A DNA stretch of 42,418 nucleotides from Phenylobacterium sp. (GCF_030651755.1 NZ_JAUSBZ010000017.1:1-42418), one strand, 5' to 3'; positions 17,849-27,047 are shown, counted from the stretch's first letter. The notes: generated by a model from the letters alone, not told the origin. A program made the numbers and translations.

Positions 17849-18768
17849 ATCTCCGTGGCCGCCTTCTGTCTGGCCTTGCGGGAAATCTGCTGCTCGCGCC
17901 AGGTGATGAACAGGGTGGAGACCACCACCACCGCCGCGCCGGTCAGGGTCCAGATCGTCGGAAGCTCATTGAACAGCAGGAAGCCGGCTCCGGCGGCGAA
18001 CACCAGGCGGATATAGTCGATGGGGGCCATGGCGCCGGCGTCACCGATGGACATGCCCTTGATGTAGAAACCCTGGGTCAGGGTTCCGACCACCCCCATG
18101 ACGCACAGCAGGAACAGGTCGAAGGGCTCTGGCCAGCGCCAGACGAAGAGCGCTCCGGGCAGGGCGAAGACCAGGCCCAGGGTCGCCGACCAGACCAGCA
18201 GCACCATCGGGCTGTGATCGCGGGTCATCACCTTCATGCCGGTGATGGTGAGCGCAAACAGGAAGGACGAGGCCAGCATGGCCGCCGCCGGCCAGCCGAT
18301 GGCGAACTCGCCCCCGGCGCCGGGCCTGACCATGATCAGCACGCCGGCGAACCCCACCAGGGCCGCCCCGATGCGCATCGGTCCCACGGGCTCGCGAACG
18401 ATGAAGAAGGCCAGCGGCACCAGCCAGAGGGTGCGGGTGAAGGACAGGGCGTTGGCGTCGGCGAGCGGCATCTTCTGGAAGGCGTAGAAGGACAGGATCA
18501 TCCCCAGCGTGCCCGCCGCCGAGCGGAACAGCAGTATGCCCGGCCTTGTGGTGGCGAAGGCCGCCCCCCGTCGATTGATGATGAACGGAATCAGGATCAC
18601 AAACCCCGCCACCTGACGGTAGAAGGTCTGCAGGGCCGCCGGATAATCGTCGCCGAGGAACTTGATCAGCGTCGTCATGACGGTGAAGCCCAGGGCCGAG
18701 GCGACCATCCACAGGGCGCCATGGACATTGGGGGCCAGGGGGGGCCGCGGCGCCTTGGTGTCGCTCAA
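17845..18768 (-). CDS. EamA-family drug/metabolite transporter
   Basis: A DMT-superfamily membrane permease of about 307 residues with ten predicted helices in two EamA repeats (first repeat ends near VGFAGVLIMV, second near GAAVVVVSTLFITW). Substrates for this family range from amino acids to drugs and cannot be read from sequence. Its start is unclear: no ATG suits. I use a TTG at 18768, 8 bases after GAGG and just past the stop of the upstream SDR gene, implying coupling; another in-frame TTG at 18804 would lengthen it by 12 residues and overlap that gene. Confidence 0.85.
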   Translation of the reverse strand: MSDTKAPRPPLAPNVHGALWMVASALGFTVMTTLIKFLGDDYPAALQTFYRQVAGFVILIPFIINRRGAAFATTRPGILLFRSAAGTLGMILSFYAFQKMPLADANALSFTRTLWLVPLAFFIVREPVGPMRIGAALVGFAGVLIMVRPGAGGEFAIGWPAAAMLASSFLFALTITGMKVMTRDHSPMVLLVWSATLGLVFALPGALFVWRWPEPFDLFLLCVMGVVGTLTQGFYIKGMSIGDAGAMAPIDYIRLVFAAGAGFLLFNELPTIWTLTGAAVVVVSTLFITWREQQISRKARQKAATEI

Positions 18769-18778
18769 CCGCCCCGCC

Positions 18779-19645
18779 TCACGAGGCGGTCGCAGCCGGC
18801 GCAAAAGGGGAATCCTCGCCGAACATCTGCACGAAGGGCGAAGGCGAGTCCGTATCCCAGCTGTGGCGGCCGCCGACCGTGATGCCGCCGTCCACCACGA
18901 GGTGGGTCCCCGACACGAAGGCCGAGGCGTCTGAGGCCAGATAGAGGGCCGCCTGCGCGATATCGGCGGGCAGGCCGGCCTTGGGAACCGGCTGGACGCT
19001 GGCGGCGCCCTGTTCGACCCGGGCGGCCATCTGGTCGGCCACTTCGCGGGGCAGGCCCAGGGAGGCGCCGAAGATCGAGGTGGCGATCAGGCCCGGGCAG
19101 ATGGCGTTGACCCGCACCTTCTGACGCGAGAGCTGGGCGGCGGCCACCCGGCTCATATGGATGACGCCGGCCTTGGCCGTGGAATAGGCGATCGGGCCAA
19201 AACCCGCCTGCAGGCCGGCGATCGAGGCGGTGTTGATGATCGAGCCGCCGCCGCGGGCGATCATCATCGGCGCGGCGTGCTTCATGCCCAGGGCCGGGCC
19301 GCGGACCAGGACGGAAAAGATCCAGTCCCAGCCCTCGGCGGTGACCTCGGTGATGGCCCCCATGCGGTCGGAGATGCCGGCGTTGTTGAACAGGATGTCG
19401 AGGCCGCCGAAGGCGCTGTCGGCCAGCTTCAAGGCGGCGACGATGTCATCCTCGGAGGTGACGTCGCAGTGGGCGTAGCGGACGGAATCGCCGAAGCGCG
19501 CCTCCAGCATGGCGCCCTTCTCGTCCTGGATGTCGGCGGCCACCACCTTGGCGCCCTCGGCGACGAACAGCTCCACCGCCCCCAGGCCGATGCCGGAGCA
19601 TCCGCCGGTGATCACCGCAACCTTGCCCTCAAGACGACCGGCCAT
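18779..19645 (-). CDS. SDR family oxidoreductase
   Basis: 288 residues, classical short-chain dehydrogenase. Cofactor motif TGGCSGIGLGA near residue 13, an acidic residue after strand 2 (VVAADIQDE) that favours NAD, NNAGISDR, active-site Ser in IINTASIAG and Tyr-Lys in IAYSTAKAGVIHMSRV. Substrate unknown. The ATG at 19645 follows GGGGAGA; a longer frame begins 15 codons upstream without support. The C-terminal extension (SPFVQMFGEDSPF) is unusual for the family. The EamA transporter follows 10 bases downstream, so the two probably form an operon. A palindrome lies 50 bases upstream. Confidence 0.9.
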   Translation of the reverse strand: MAGRLEGKVAVITGGCSGIGLGAVELFVAEGAKVVAADIQDEKGAMLEARFGDSVRYAHCDVTSEDDIVAALKLADSAFGGLDILFNNAGISDRMGAITEVTAEGWDWIFSVLVRGPALGMKHAAPMMIARGGGSIINTASIAGLQAGFGPIAYSTAKAGVIHMSRVAAAQLSRQKVRVNAICPGLIATSIFGASLGLPREVADQMAARVEQGAASVQPVPKAGLPADIAQAALYLASDASAFVSGTHLVVDGGITVGGRHSWDTDSPSPFVQMFGEDSPFAPAATAS

Positions 19646-19694
19646 GACGCATCTCCCCTTTGGGCGCACGCACAGGCGTCGGCGCCTCATCTAT

Positions 19695-19709
19695 GTGATC
19701 GACGATCAC
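19695..19709. promoter_or_regulatory. Perfect palindrome upstream of the SDR-EamA operon (operator candidate)
   Basis: GTGATCG-A-CGATCAC, two perfect 7-base arms around one base, centred 57 bases before the SDR start. Symmetry and position suit a TetR- or GntR-type repressor site, but no regulator gene is next to it. It abuts repeat copy C. Confidence 0.4.
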
Positions 19710-19765
19710 TAGAGCGCGTTCGGTAAAAGTGGAACCCGGTTTTACGGCTGGGCCGCGCTCAGACT
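19709..19765 (+). repeat. Dispersed palindromic repeat, copy C
   Basis: It runs CTAGAGCGCGTTCGGTAA, then GTGGAACCCGG, TTTTACGG and GCGCTCAGACT. The ends AGAGCGCG and CGCGCTC are inverted, as are the inner GTAAAA/TTTTAC. Copies A and B align with it on the opposite strand. It lies between the quinone oxidoreductase gene and the SDR gene, both on the minus strand. Confidence 0.75.
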
Positions 19766-19825
19766 CAGAGATTCCAGCGGGACAGGCGGCAGGGGACGAT
19801 GCTTCCCCCGCCGCCGGGACCACCG

Positions 19826-20827
19826 TCAGTCGATGGTGACCACCACCTTGCCCATGGCCTTGCGGCTGGCCAGGTGAGCGATGGCGTCGGGGCCCTTGTC
19901 CAGGGGGAAGCGCTCGGAGACATGCGGCTTGATCTTGCCGGCCGCATAGAGGTCCAGCAGGTCCTTGACGCTCTGGGCGAAGGCCTCGGGATCCTTGGCC
20001 GCCCAGGTGCCCCAGAAGACGCCGACGATCTCGCAGCCCTTCAGCAGGGTCAGGTTCAGGGGAATCTTGGGGATTTCGCCGGCCGCGAAGCCGATGACCA
20101 GGTAGCGGCCTTCCCAGGCGATGGTGCGCAGGGCCGGCTCGGCATAGTCGCCGCCCACGGCGTCATAGATCACGTCGAAGCCGCCCGCGCCGGCCTTGGA
20201 CTTGAACAGTTCCGACAGCTGCTTCTGACCGTCCCGGTCGAAGGGGCCCCGGCCATAGACCACGCCCTCGTCGGCGCCGTGTTCGATGGCCAGGTCCACC
20301 TTTTCCTGGCTGGAACAGGCGGCGACGACCCGCATGCCCATCGCCTTGCCCAGCTCCACAGCCGCCAGGCCGACGCCGCCGGCGGCGCCCAGCACCAGCA
20401 GGCTCTCGCCGGCCTTCACCCGGCCGCGGTGCTTCAGGGCGTGGAACGAGGTGCCATAGGTCAGGATGAAGGCGGCGGCCACGTCATGGGGCATGCTGTC
20501 GGGGATGTGCCACAGGCGGTTGGCCGGCAGCGCCACCTCTTCGGCCATGCCGCCCCAGCCCGTATTGGCCAGGATGCGATCACCCACCTTCACATTGGTC
20601 ACGCCTTCGCCGACCGCCTTGATCACGCCCGACAGCTCCCCGCCGGGGGAGAAGGGCCGCGGGGGCCGCGCCTGATACTTGTCTTCGATCATCAGCACGT
20701 CTGGGAAATTGACGCCGACGGCCTTGACCGAGATGAGGGCCTGACCCGGTCCGGCCACAGGGGCGGGGATGTCCTCCACCACCAGGGTCTCAGGACCGCC
20801 GGTCACCTTGCTCAGCACAGCCTTCAT
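19826..20827 (-). CDS. NADPH:quinone oxidoreductase family protein (MDR, zinc-free)
   Basis: 333 residues of the medium-chain dehydrogenase/reductase superfamily. The N-terminal GroES-like domain has VKAVGVNFPDVLMIEDKY and PGGELSGVI, lacking the cysteine ligands of zinc alcohol dehydrogenases. The Rossmann domain has LVLGAAGGVGLAAVELGKA and a CSSQEK segment after strand 2 suited to NADPH. Such enzymes reduce quinones or enoyl compounds. The frame is open 41 codons further upstream, but the ATG at 20827 follows GGGAGAA and starts at the conserved MKAVL. Confidence 0.92.
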   Translation of the reverse strand: MKAVLSKVTGGPETLVVEDIPAPVAGPGQALISVKAVGVNFPDVLMIEDKYQARPPRPFSPGGELSGVIKAVGEGVTNVKVGDRILANTGWGGMAEEVALPANRLWHIPDSMPHDVAAAFILTYGTSFHALKHRGRVKAGESLLVLGAAGGVGLAAVELGKAMGMRVVAACSSQEKVDLAIEHGADEGVVYGRGPFDRDGQKQLSELFKSKAGAGGFDVIYDAVGGDYAEPALRTIAWEGRYLVIGFAAGEIPKIPLNLTLLKGCEIVGVFWGTWAAKDPEAFAQSVKDLLDLYAAGKIKPHVSERFPLDKGPDAIAHLASRKAMGKVVVTID

Positions 20828-21021
20828 GTCGTTCTCCCACGTCCAGTTTTCGCGATTGGCGCGGACGCTAACCCAGCCCCGGCGGCGGCGGAAGGTCGCA
20901 GACGAACATTTGTTTGAGGCCGGCGACGCCCAAGGCTTCCCCAGGGTCATCCGGGGGCGAGTTGGAAGGTGGCGCGGCCTCGCCTATATTGGCGGACCTT
21001 CCAGACAGTGAGTTCAGACCC

Positions 21022-22221
21022 TTGGGCGTCACCCTCGATCTCTCGCGCGCGGCGCCCGCCGTCGCGCCGACCCGGCCAAATCTGTCGGGCCTGACCCGAC
21101 CGCAGCTCGCGGCCGCCCTGATCGAGGCCGGCGTCGTGCGTCCGGACAAGGCCAGGATGCGGGCCACCCAGCTGTGGCGCTGGATCCACCACTATGGCCT
21201 GACCGACTTCGCCGCCATGACCGACGTGGCCAAGGAGACCCGCGCGGCCCTGGAAGCCGCCTTCACCCTGGCGCGGCCTGAGGTGGTGGAGCGCCAGGTC
21301 TCCCGGGACGGCACCCGCAAGTGGCTGATCCGCATGGCTCCGGGCATCGAGGTCGAGACCGTCTACATTCCCGATGTGGGCCGCTCGGGCGCCCTGTGCG
21401 TCTCCAGCCAGGTGGGCTGCACGCTGAACTGCACCTTCTGCCACACCGGCACCCAGGCCCTGGTGCGCAACCTGACGGCGGCAGAGATCGTCGCCCAGGT
21501 GCAGGTGGCCCGGGATGATCTGGAGGAATGGCCGAGCCCCAAGGAGGATCGCCGGCTTTCCAACATCGTCTTCATGGGCATGGGCGAGCCGCTCTACAAT
21601 CTCCCCCATGTGGCCGCCGCCATCGACATCATCGCCGACAACGAGGGCATCGCCATCTCGCGCCGCCGGATCACGGTGTCGACCTCGGGTGTGGTTCCGG
21701 AGCTGATCCCCCTGGGCGACCAGACCCAGGCCATGCTGGCCATCTCCCTGCACGCCACCAATGATGAGCTGCGCGACGAGTTGGTGCCCCTGAACCGGAA
21801 GTATCCGCTGGATCAGCTGATGGCCGGCATCCGCGCCTATCCTGGCCTGTCCAACGCCCGCCGGGTGACCTTCGAATACGTCATGCTGAAGGGCGTGAAC
21901 GACAGCCCGGCCGAGGCCAAGGCCCTGCTCAACCTGATCAAGGGCATTCCGGCCAAGATCAACCTGATCCCGTTCAACCCGTGGCCCGGCTCGCCCTATG
22001 AGTGCTCGGACTGGAAGACGATCGAGGCCTTCGCCGCGGTGCTGAACCGGGCCGGCTACGCCTCGCCCATCCGCACGCCCCGGGGGCGGGACATCCTGGC
22101 CGCCTGCGGTCAGCTCAAGTCGGAGAGCGAGAAGATGCGGGCCAGCGAGCGGCTACGGCTCTCACGGGCCGCGGCCTCAGACGGGCTCGCCCCTGAGGCG
22201 AAGGACGCACCTGCGGCCTGA
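21022..22221 (+). CDS. rlmN: 23S rRNA (adenine(2503)-C(2))-methyltransferase RlmN
   Basis: A radical SAM enzyme of about 399 residues that methylates A2503 of 23S rRNA, and A37 of some tRNAs in E. coli. The cluster motif CTLNCTFC gives Cys133, 137 and 140; GMGEPLYN follows; the C-terminal [12 protein letters not shown] holds the methyl-carrying Cys362. All catalytic parts are present. The start is uncertain: no suitable ATG exists. TTG at 21022 gives a normal length and begins just before LDLSRAAP; a TTG at 20914 would add 36 low-quality residues. Confidence 0.94.
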   Translation: MGVTLDLSRAAPAVAPTRPNLSGLTRPQLAAALIEAGVVRPDKARMRATQLWRWIHHYGLTDFAAMTDVAKETRAALEAAFTLARPEVVERQVSRDGTRKWLIRMAPGIEVETVYIPDVGRSGALCVSSQVGCTLNCTFCHTGTQALVRNLTAAEIVAQVQVARDDLEEWPSPKEDRRLSNIVFMGMGEPLYNLPHVAAAIDIIADNEGIAISRRRITVSTSGVVPELIPLGDQTQAMLAISLHATNDELRDELVPLNRKYPLDQLMAGIRAYPGLSNARRVTFEYVMLKGVNDSPAEAKALLNLIKGIPAKINLIPFNPWPGSPYECSDWKTIEAFAAVLNRAGYASPIRTPRGRDILAACGQLKSESEKMRASERLRLSRAAASDGLAPEAKDAPAA

Positions 22222-22230
22222 ACTGTTTGC

Positions 22231-22257
22231 TTGATGACGCGGACCTCGTGCTAACCA
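22231..22257 (+). promoter_or_regulatory. Candidate sigma-73 promoter for the DUF350 gene
   Basis: TTGATG (22231-22236), 13 bases, then GCTAACCA (22250-22257). This is close to the Caulobacter housekeeping consensus TTGACGS-N10-14-GCTANAWC and lies about 33 bases before the DUF350 start. Confidence 0.5.
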
Positions 22258-22289
22258 TCCCCAACCCCCCGCCGTCATTGTGAGCCCGC

Positions 22290-22718
22290 ATGCCCCCTGA
22301 TCTTCAGTCGCCGGAAATTCAGGCCTTCGCCATCGGCTTTCCCACCACCCTGCTGCATGCCGGCGTGGCCGTGTTGATCCTGTTCCTGGGGGCGGCGCTC
22401 TATGTGCTGCTGACCCCGCACAAGGAAGTCGCCCTGATCCGGGACGGCAATGCGGCCGCCGCAGTGTCCCTGGGCGGGGTTCTGGTGGGCCTGGCCGCGC
22501 CGCTGGCCTTTTCGCTGAACTCCTCGACCTCCCTGGTGGAGATCATCATCTGGGGCGTCTCGACGGTGATGGTGCAGTTGCTGGTGTTTCGGGTGGTGGA
22601 CCTTTTGCTGCGGGGCCTGCCCCAGCGCATCCAGGATGGCGAAGTCGCCGCCGCCGCCCTGCTGGTGGGCGCCAAGCTGGCCACCGCCCTGATCCTCGCC
22701 GCAGCCGTGGCCACCTGA
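22290..22718 (+). CDS. DUF350 (UPF0719) membrane protein
   Basis: 142 residues with four hydrophobic helices; the central AALYVLLTPHKEVALIRDGNAAAAVSLGG segment is DUF350-typical (the LIRDGN and AAAVSxGG parts are the most conserved). The family's function is unknown; members are often near envelope-stress or polyamine-related genes. The ATG at 22290 follows a candidate promoter. The stop is 7 bases before the protease start, so they are probably one transcript. Confidence 0.85.
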   Translation: MPPDLQSPEIQAFAIGFPTTLLHAGVAVLILFLGAALYVLLTPHKEVALIRDGNAAAAVSLGGVLVGLAAPLAFSLNSSTSLVEIIIWGVSTVMVQLLVFRVVDLLLRGLPQRIQDGEVAAAALLVGAKLATALILAAAVAT

Positions 22719-22725
22719 TCGCCTG

Positions 22726-23694
22726 ATGCACTTTCCTCGCCTCCCGGACTGGCTCGTCTATGCCGCCGTCGTCCTGGCCTTGCTGATTTCGGCTGTCGGC
22801 CGGCAGGAGAACGCGGCTGCGCCGCCGCCGCCGCCGCCGGTGCCGGGCGAGGAGGGCCTGCCCCTGGGTCCGGCCTCACCCTTCGACCCCGCCGTGGTGG
22901 TGGAAGTGCCCCAGACCGCCGAGCCGGGCGCTGGCACCGCCTTTGCTGTGTCCGACGATGGAGTCTGGATGACCGCCCGCCATGTGGTGGAAGGGTGCGA
23001 CAAGGCCGCCATCATGGTCGCCAACGGCCGGGGCGTGGACGCCCAGGTGTTCATTGATCCCCGGGGCGAGGCCGCCATCCTGGTCACCGAGGGCGGGGCG
23101 CCGGCCCTGCCCCTTGGTCTCGACCGCACCCTGCGGCGCGGCGACCGGGCCTTCCACCCCGGCTATCCGCAGGGCCGGGCGGGGGAGGCGACCTCCCGCC
23201 TTCTGGGTCGCGAGAATCTGGTGGTCCGCGGGCGGGGCGAACGTACCGAGTCGGTGCTGGTCTGGGCCGAGACCGGCCGCACCGACGGTCTAAGCGGCAC
23301 CCTGGCGGGGTTGTCCGGCGCGCCGGCCCTGGACAGCGCCGGTCGGGTGATCGGCGTCACCGTGGCCGAGGCGCCCCGGCGGGGACGGATCTACACCACC
23401 TCGCCGGAGACCGTGCTGACGGCCCTGACCGCCTCTGGTCGGCGGGCCGCCAACTACGCCGTCGGCGAGCCCGTCACGCCGGAAAACTACGGCCGCGTGG
23501 CCGACAATCTGCGCCGTGACCTGCGAGTCGCCCAGGTCATCTGCATCGCGCCTGGCGCCGCCAGCGCCTCTGGCCGACCCAACCGCGGCGCCCCGGCGGC
23601 CATGCCGACCCCGGAAGCCGCCCCAGGCGCAGAGCCCCTTCAGGGCGAAGGCGAAGACATCGAGGTCTCGCCCGCCGCCGCCTCTGGGGGCTGA
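22726..23694 (+). CDS. Trypsin-like serine protease, membrane-anchored, with variant catalytic acid
   Basis: 322 residues. One N-terminal hydrophobic segment (WLVYAAVVLALLISAVG) is a signal anchor, followed by a polyproline linker (PPPPPPVP). The S1-fold domain keeps catalytic His86 (MTARHVVEGC) and Ser197 (GLSGAPALDSAGRVIGV). At the third position, where relatives have Asp in DLAVL, this protein has EAAIL with Glu115; Asp111 is four residues earlier. The protease is therefore probably periplasmic, but its activity is uncertain. The C-terminal ~80 residues are low complexity. Its last 55 bases overlap the convergent ampG gene. Confidence 0.8.
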   Translation: MHFPRLPDWLVYAAVVLALLISAVGRQENAAAPPPPPPVPGEEGLPLGPASPFDPAVVVEVPQTAEPGAGTAFAVSDDGVWMTARHVVEGCDKAAIMVANGRGVDAQVFIDPRGEAAILVTEGGAPALPLGLDRTLRRGDRAFHPGYPQGRAGEATSRLLGRENLVVRGRGERTESVLVWAETGRTDGLSGTLAGLSGAPALDSAGRVIGVTVAEAPRRGRIYTTSPETVLTALTASGRRAANYAVGEPVTPENYGRVADNLRRDLRVAQVICIAPGAASASGRPNRGAPAAMPTPEAAPGAEPLQGEGEDIEVSPAAASGG

Positions 23695-25400
23695 ACGACC
23701 GGCGCCAGGGGTTTCTGGCGGGCCAGCACCATGAAGGCCAGGATGATGCCGACGATCCCCAGCAGGGCCGAATAGACGAAAAAGAGCACATAGCCGGTGC
23801 CAAGCGCCGCCGGGCTGACCCCGGACTTCTCCATGGCGCCGGCATAGGCTTCAGGGGGCAGGCCGGCGAACAGGCCCCGCAGGGCGCCCAGCATGCCCCC
23901 GGCCTCGGCCGCCGCGGCCGTGTTCTCGACGATGCGGCCCGACTGAGAGGCCAGCAGCTTGCCCGGCAGGGAATAGAAGGACGAGAAGACGGCGTACTGG
24001 GTCGCGGTGAAGCCCTGCCCCGTCAGGCTGGACATATAGGCGATCAGGCAGGTGCCGGCGAAGCCACCGGCCACATTGTCCACCCCGATCGCGATGAACA
24101 GGGCCGGCAGCCAGGCGCCCTCGATGGCCAGCCAGGCGAAGACCAGGTTGCTCAAGGGCCCCGCGAAGGCGCCGATGAGCAGGGCGCGCAGCAGTCCGAA
24201 CCGCGCCACCGCCAGCCCCCCCAGGAAGACGCCGAGCATGGACATGGCCACACCGAACACCTTCCGGACCTCGGCGATCTCCACCAGGGTGAAGCCCAGG
24301 TCCAGATAGAAGGGCGTCATGATGTTGAGGACAAAGTCCGCCAGGCGGTAGAGGCAGATCAAGGCCAGGATCAGGGCCGCCGTCCCGCGATAGCGCTCGA
24401 AGAAGTCGATGAAGGGGTCGAACAGGGCCGCCGAGAGGTAGATTCCGGGCCGGGTTCGGAAACCGGGAATGGGGAAGGCGGCCAGGACGATGAGCCCACC
24501 CCCGACCAGCACCGCCCCCACCTGCAGGAAGACCCCCCAGGGCCGGCTGGTCCAGGCGCCGACCAGGCTTTCGCCCGCGCCGGCCTGACCCACGGCGCTC
24601 AACCCCTGCGCCAGGATGTCGGCCGAGCCGGCAAGGCCCGAGCCCAGGACGATGGCGCCAGCCACCACCAGGCTCAGCCTGGCCAGCCATTCGGGCAGCT
24701 CAAGGCCGGGCCGCGAGGGCACGCCCTCCAGATTGATCGCCCGGACGATGTGCTGGGCCTCCCGCGGCGCGCCCAGCACGCCGGCGACCCCGATCAGCAT
24801 CAGGGCGGCCATGACCAGATAGGAGACATTCCAGCTGTATTGCTGGGCCAGGATCAGCGGCACGGCGCCGGCGACGATGATGGCGATCCGGTAGCCCCAC
24901 TGGTAGGCCGCCGCCAGGGCGCCTTGATGGGTTTCACCGGCCGCCTCGATCCGCCAGGCGTCGATGACGATGTCCTGGGTGGCGCCGGCGAAGGCGACCA
25001 GAACCGCGAGCAGGGCCATCATGCCTAGGTTGCGCACAGGATCGCCCCCGGCCACCAGCCACAGGCCGATCATCACGGCGGCCTGGGCCACCAGCATCCA
25101 GGAGCGGCGGTGCCCGAGCCGGTCGGTGAGCCAGGGGATCTTCGTCCGGTCGACCAGGGGCGCCCACAACAGCTTCATGGAGTAGGCGAGCGTCGCCAGG
25201 GAGAAGATGCTGATGACCTGGAGCGACAGGCCCGACTCCCGCAACCAGGCCGACAGGGTGTCGAAAATCAGCAGATTCGGCAGGCCTGAGGCGAACCCCA
25301 GGGCGAGCATGATCAGGGAGCGACGTTCCCCATAGACGGTCAGGGCCGACAGGAGGCTGGGCTTGGGCGCGGGCGCTTGGTCGGCGTCCTGGGTGTTCAT
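23640..25400 (-). CDS. ampG: AmpG-family muropeptide MFS transporter
   Basis: 586 residues, longer than E. coli AmpG (491). It is a major facilitator permease importing anhydro-muropeptides from the periplasm for cell-wall recycling, which indirectly sets beta-lactamase induction. Family motifs seen are LGFASGLPNLLIFDTLSAWL, the loop WAPLVDRTKIPWLTDRLGHR, AGATQDIVIDAWRIE and FTATQYAVFSS. The extra length is in a central loop and the segment near residues 230-310. The ATG follows GGGAGAC. It overlaps the end of the protease gene by 55 bases, tail to tail. Confidence 0.9.
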   Translation of the reverse strand: MNTQDADQAPAPKPSLLSALTVYGERRSLIMLALGFASGLPNLLIFDTLSAWLRESGLSLQVISIFSLATLAYSMKLLWAPLVDRTKIPWLTDRLGHRRSWMLVAQAAVMIGLWLVAGGDPVRNLGMMALLAVLVAFAGATQDIVIDAWRIEAAGETHQGALAAAYQWGYRIAIIVAGAVPLILAQQYSWNVSYLVMAALMLIGVAGVLGAPREAQHIVRAINLEGVPSRPGLELPEWLARLSLVVAGAIVLGSGLAGSADILAQGLSAVGQAGAGESLVGAWTSRPWGVFLQVGAVLVGGGLIVLAAFPIPGFRTRPGIYLSAALFDPFIDFFERYRGTAALILALICLYRLADFVLNIMTPFYLDLGFTLVEIAEVRKVFGVAMSMLGVFLGGLAVARFGLLRALLIGAFAGPLSNLVFAWLAIEGAWLPALFIAIGVDNVAGGFAGTCLIAYMSSLTGQGFTATQYAVFSSFYSLPGKLLASQSGRIVENTAAAAEAGGMLGALRGLFAGLPPEAYAGAMEKSGVSPAALGTGYVLFFVYSALLGIVGIILAFMVLARQKPLAPVVQPPEAAAGETSMSSPSP

Positions 25401-25434
25401 GGCGTCTCCCCCAAGGCGGGACGCCCCGCCGGAT

Positions 25435-26991
25435 TCAGCCGAACTTGGCCCGCTCGGACGGTTCCGTCCAGACCGCGTCGGTCAGGGACCTGCGGGTCCA
25501 GCGGGAAAGGGCCTGGCGCAGGGCGTCGGCCCCGAGGGGCTTGACCAGGAAGTCGTTCATCCCGGCCGCCATGCAGGCCTCCTTGTCCTCCTGAAAGGCG
25601 TTGGCGGTCAGGGCGACCACCGGGGTTTCGATCCCCGCGGCCCTCAGGCGCCGGGTGGTTTCCTCGCCGGGAATGTCGGGCAGCCGCATGTCCATCAGGA
25701 CCAGGTCGTAGGTTCCGACCTTGAGGGCGGCCAGGGCCTCATGGCCGGTCAGGGCGTGGTCGACGGCGCAGCCCTCCCGGGTGAGCAGGGTCCGGGCCAG
25801 TAGGGCGTTGACCGGATTGTCCTCCACCAACAGCACCCGGGCGCCCGGCGCGGCGGCGGGGGCGACCCGGTCGTCATCAAGGGCTGGGGTCTGATCGGTC
25901 GCGCTTTGCAGCGCCGCCAGAACCCGTTCGGCCAGGGAGGCCCGGCGAAGGGGCTTGATCAGATAGCCGCAGAAGCCTGAGGAGCGGTAGCGGGCGATGC
26001 GGTCCCGCTCCTCCGGCGCCAGCAGGATCAGGGCTGGGCGGTCGAAGGGGCGGCGCACCTTGCGCCCCCCTTGTCCCAGGGCGTGATCCAGCAGCAGGAC
26101 GTCCTGCGGACCCGTGAGGGGCAGCAGCGCCTCGACCCCGCCGGCGACCACGGGGACGCCGCCACAGGCCGAAATCTGCCGGGCGGCGGCTTCGCGCACA
26201 ACAGGGTTGGGCGAGGCCACCCCCACCCGCAGGCCCGAGAGCGGCGCAGGTCCTGGCGCGGCCTCGGCAGGCAGGGTTTCGAATGGCGCCTCGAACCAGA
26301 AGACCGCGCCCCCGTCTGGGGCCGCCTCCACGCCGACCTCGCCCTTCATGGCGGCGGCCAGACGCCGGGCGATGGCCAGTCCCAGGCCTGAGCCGGTCAG
26401 CTGGTGGCTCGGATCGGACTGGGCGAAGGCTTCGAAGATGAGGTCCCGGGCCGCCTGGCTGACGCCGGGGCCGGTGTCGGAGACGGTGAACCGCCAGCGC
26501 CCCGCGCCGACCGGAGCCGCCCCGAGGAGCACGCCCCCGGAGGCGGTGAACTTCACGGCGTTGCCGGCGAAATTGAGGAGTATCTGCCGAAGACGGCTTT
26601 CGTCGGCCATCAGGACGGCGGCGACATCCGGGGACGCCCAGGCGATCTCCAGGCCCTTCTCGTGGGCCCGGGGGCTGAGCAGTTCGCAGACCGCCCGCAG
26701 CAGGGCCTCCACCGGGGTAGGCGCGTCGCGTAGTTCGATCTTGCCGGCCCCCAGCCGGGCGAAGTCCAGGAGCTCATTGACCAGGCCGAGAAGATGCTCG
26801 CCGGAGTCGCGCATGGCGCTGACATAGGCCCGCTGCTCGGCGCTGAGCCGGGTGCCCTCCAACAGGCGCGCCATTCCCAGAACGCCGCTCAGGGGCGTGC
26901 GAAACTCATGGCTGAGGGCGGCCAGTTGGCCGGTGCTGATATGCTCCCCCGCAACCTCGGGTCCGTCGATGTCATCGGTTTGGCTTGGCAT
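25435..26991 (-). CDS. Soluble hybrid histidine kinase with two receiver domains
   Basis: 518 residues, no membrane segment and almost no sensor region: phospho-acceptor His28 (LAALSHEFRTPLSG) lies right after a short acidic start. A HATPase domain follows (LLNFAGNAVKF, VSDTGPGV, GSGLGLAIARRL). The first receiver (about 245-360) is degenerate: its first strand (VGVASPNP) lacks the acidic pair, though an Asp (LLLDHAL) and the KPL lysine remain. The second receiver is complete with Asp434 (LVLMDMRLPD) and TANAFQED. Input probably comes from a partner protein or the degenerate receiver. An in-frame TTG two codons before the ATG is less likely. Confidence 0.9.
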   Translation of the reverse strand: MPSQTDDIDGPEVAGEHISTGQLAALSHEFRTPLSGVLGMARLLEGTRLSAEQRAYVSAMRDSGEHLLGLVNELLDFARLGAGKIELRDAPTPVEALLRAVCELLSPRAHEKGLEIAWASPDVAAVLMADESRLRQILLNFAGNAVKFTASGGVLLGAAPVGAGRWRFTVSDTGPGVSQAARDLIFEAFAQSDPSHQLTGSGLGLAIARRLAAAMKGEVGVEAAPDGGAVFWFEAPFETLPAEAAPGPAPLSGLRVGVASPNPVVREAAARQISACGGVPVVAGGVEALLPLTGPQDVLLLDHALGQGGRKVRRPFDRPALILLAPEERDRIARYRSSGFCGYLIKPLRRASLAERVLAALQSATDQTPALDDDRVAPAAAPGARVLLVEDNPVNALLARTLLTREGCAVDHALTGHEALAALKVGTYDLVLMDMRLPDIPGEETTRRLRAAGIETPVVALTANAFQEDKEACMAAGMNDFLVKPLGADALRQALSRWTRRSLTDAVWTEPSERAKFG

Positions 26992-27047
26992 GCCCAAACC
27001 TAGCCGCAGGTCCTTTAACGGGGCGTCAAAAGCTCCAGCGGCGCGCC

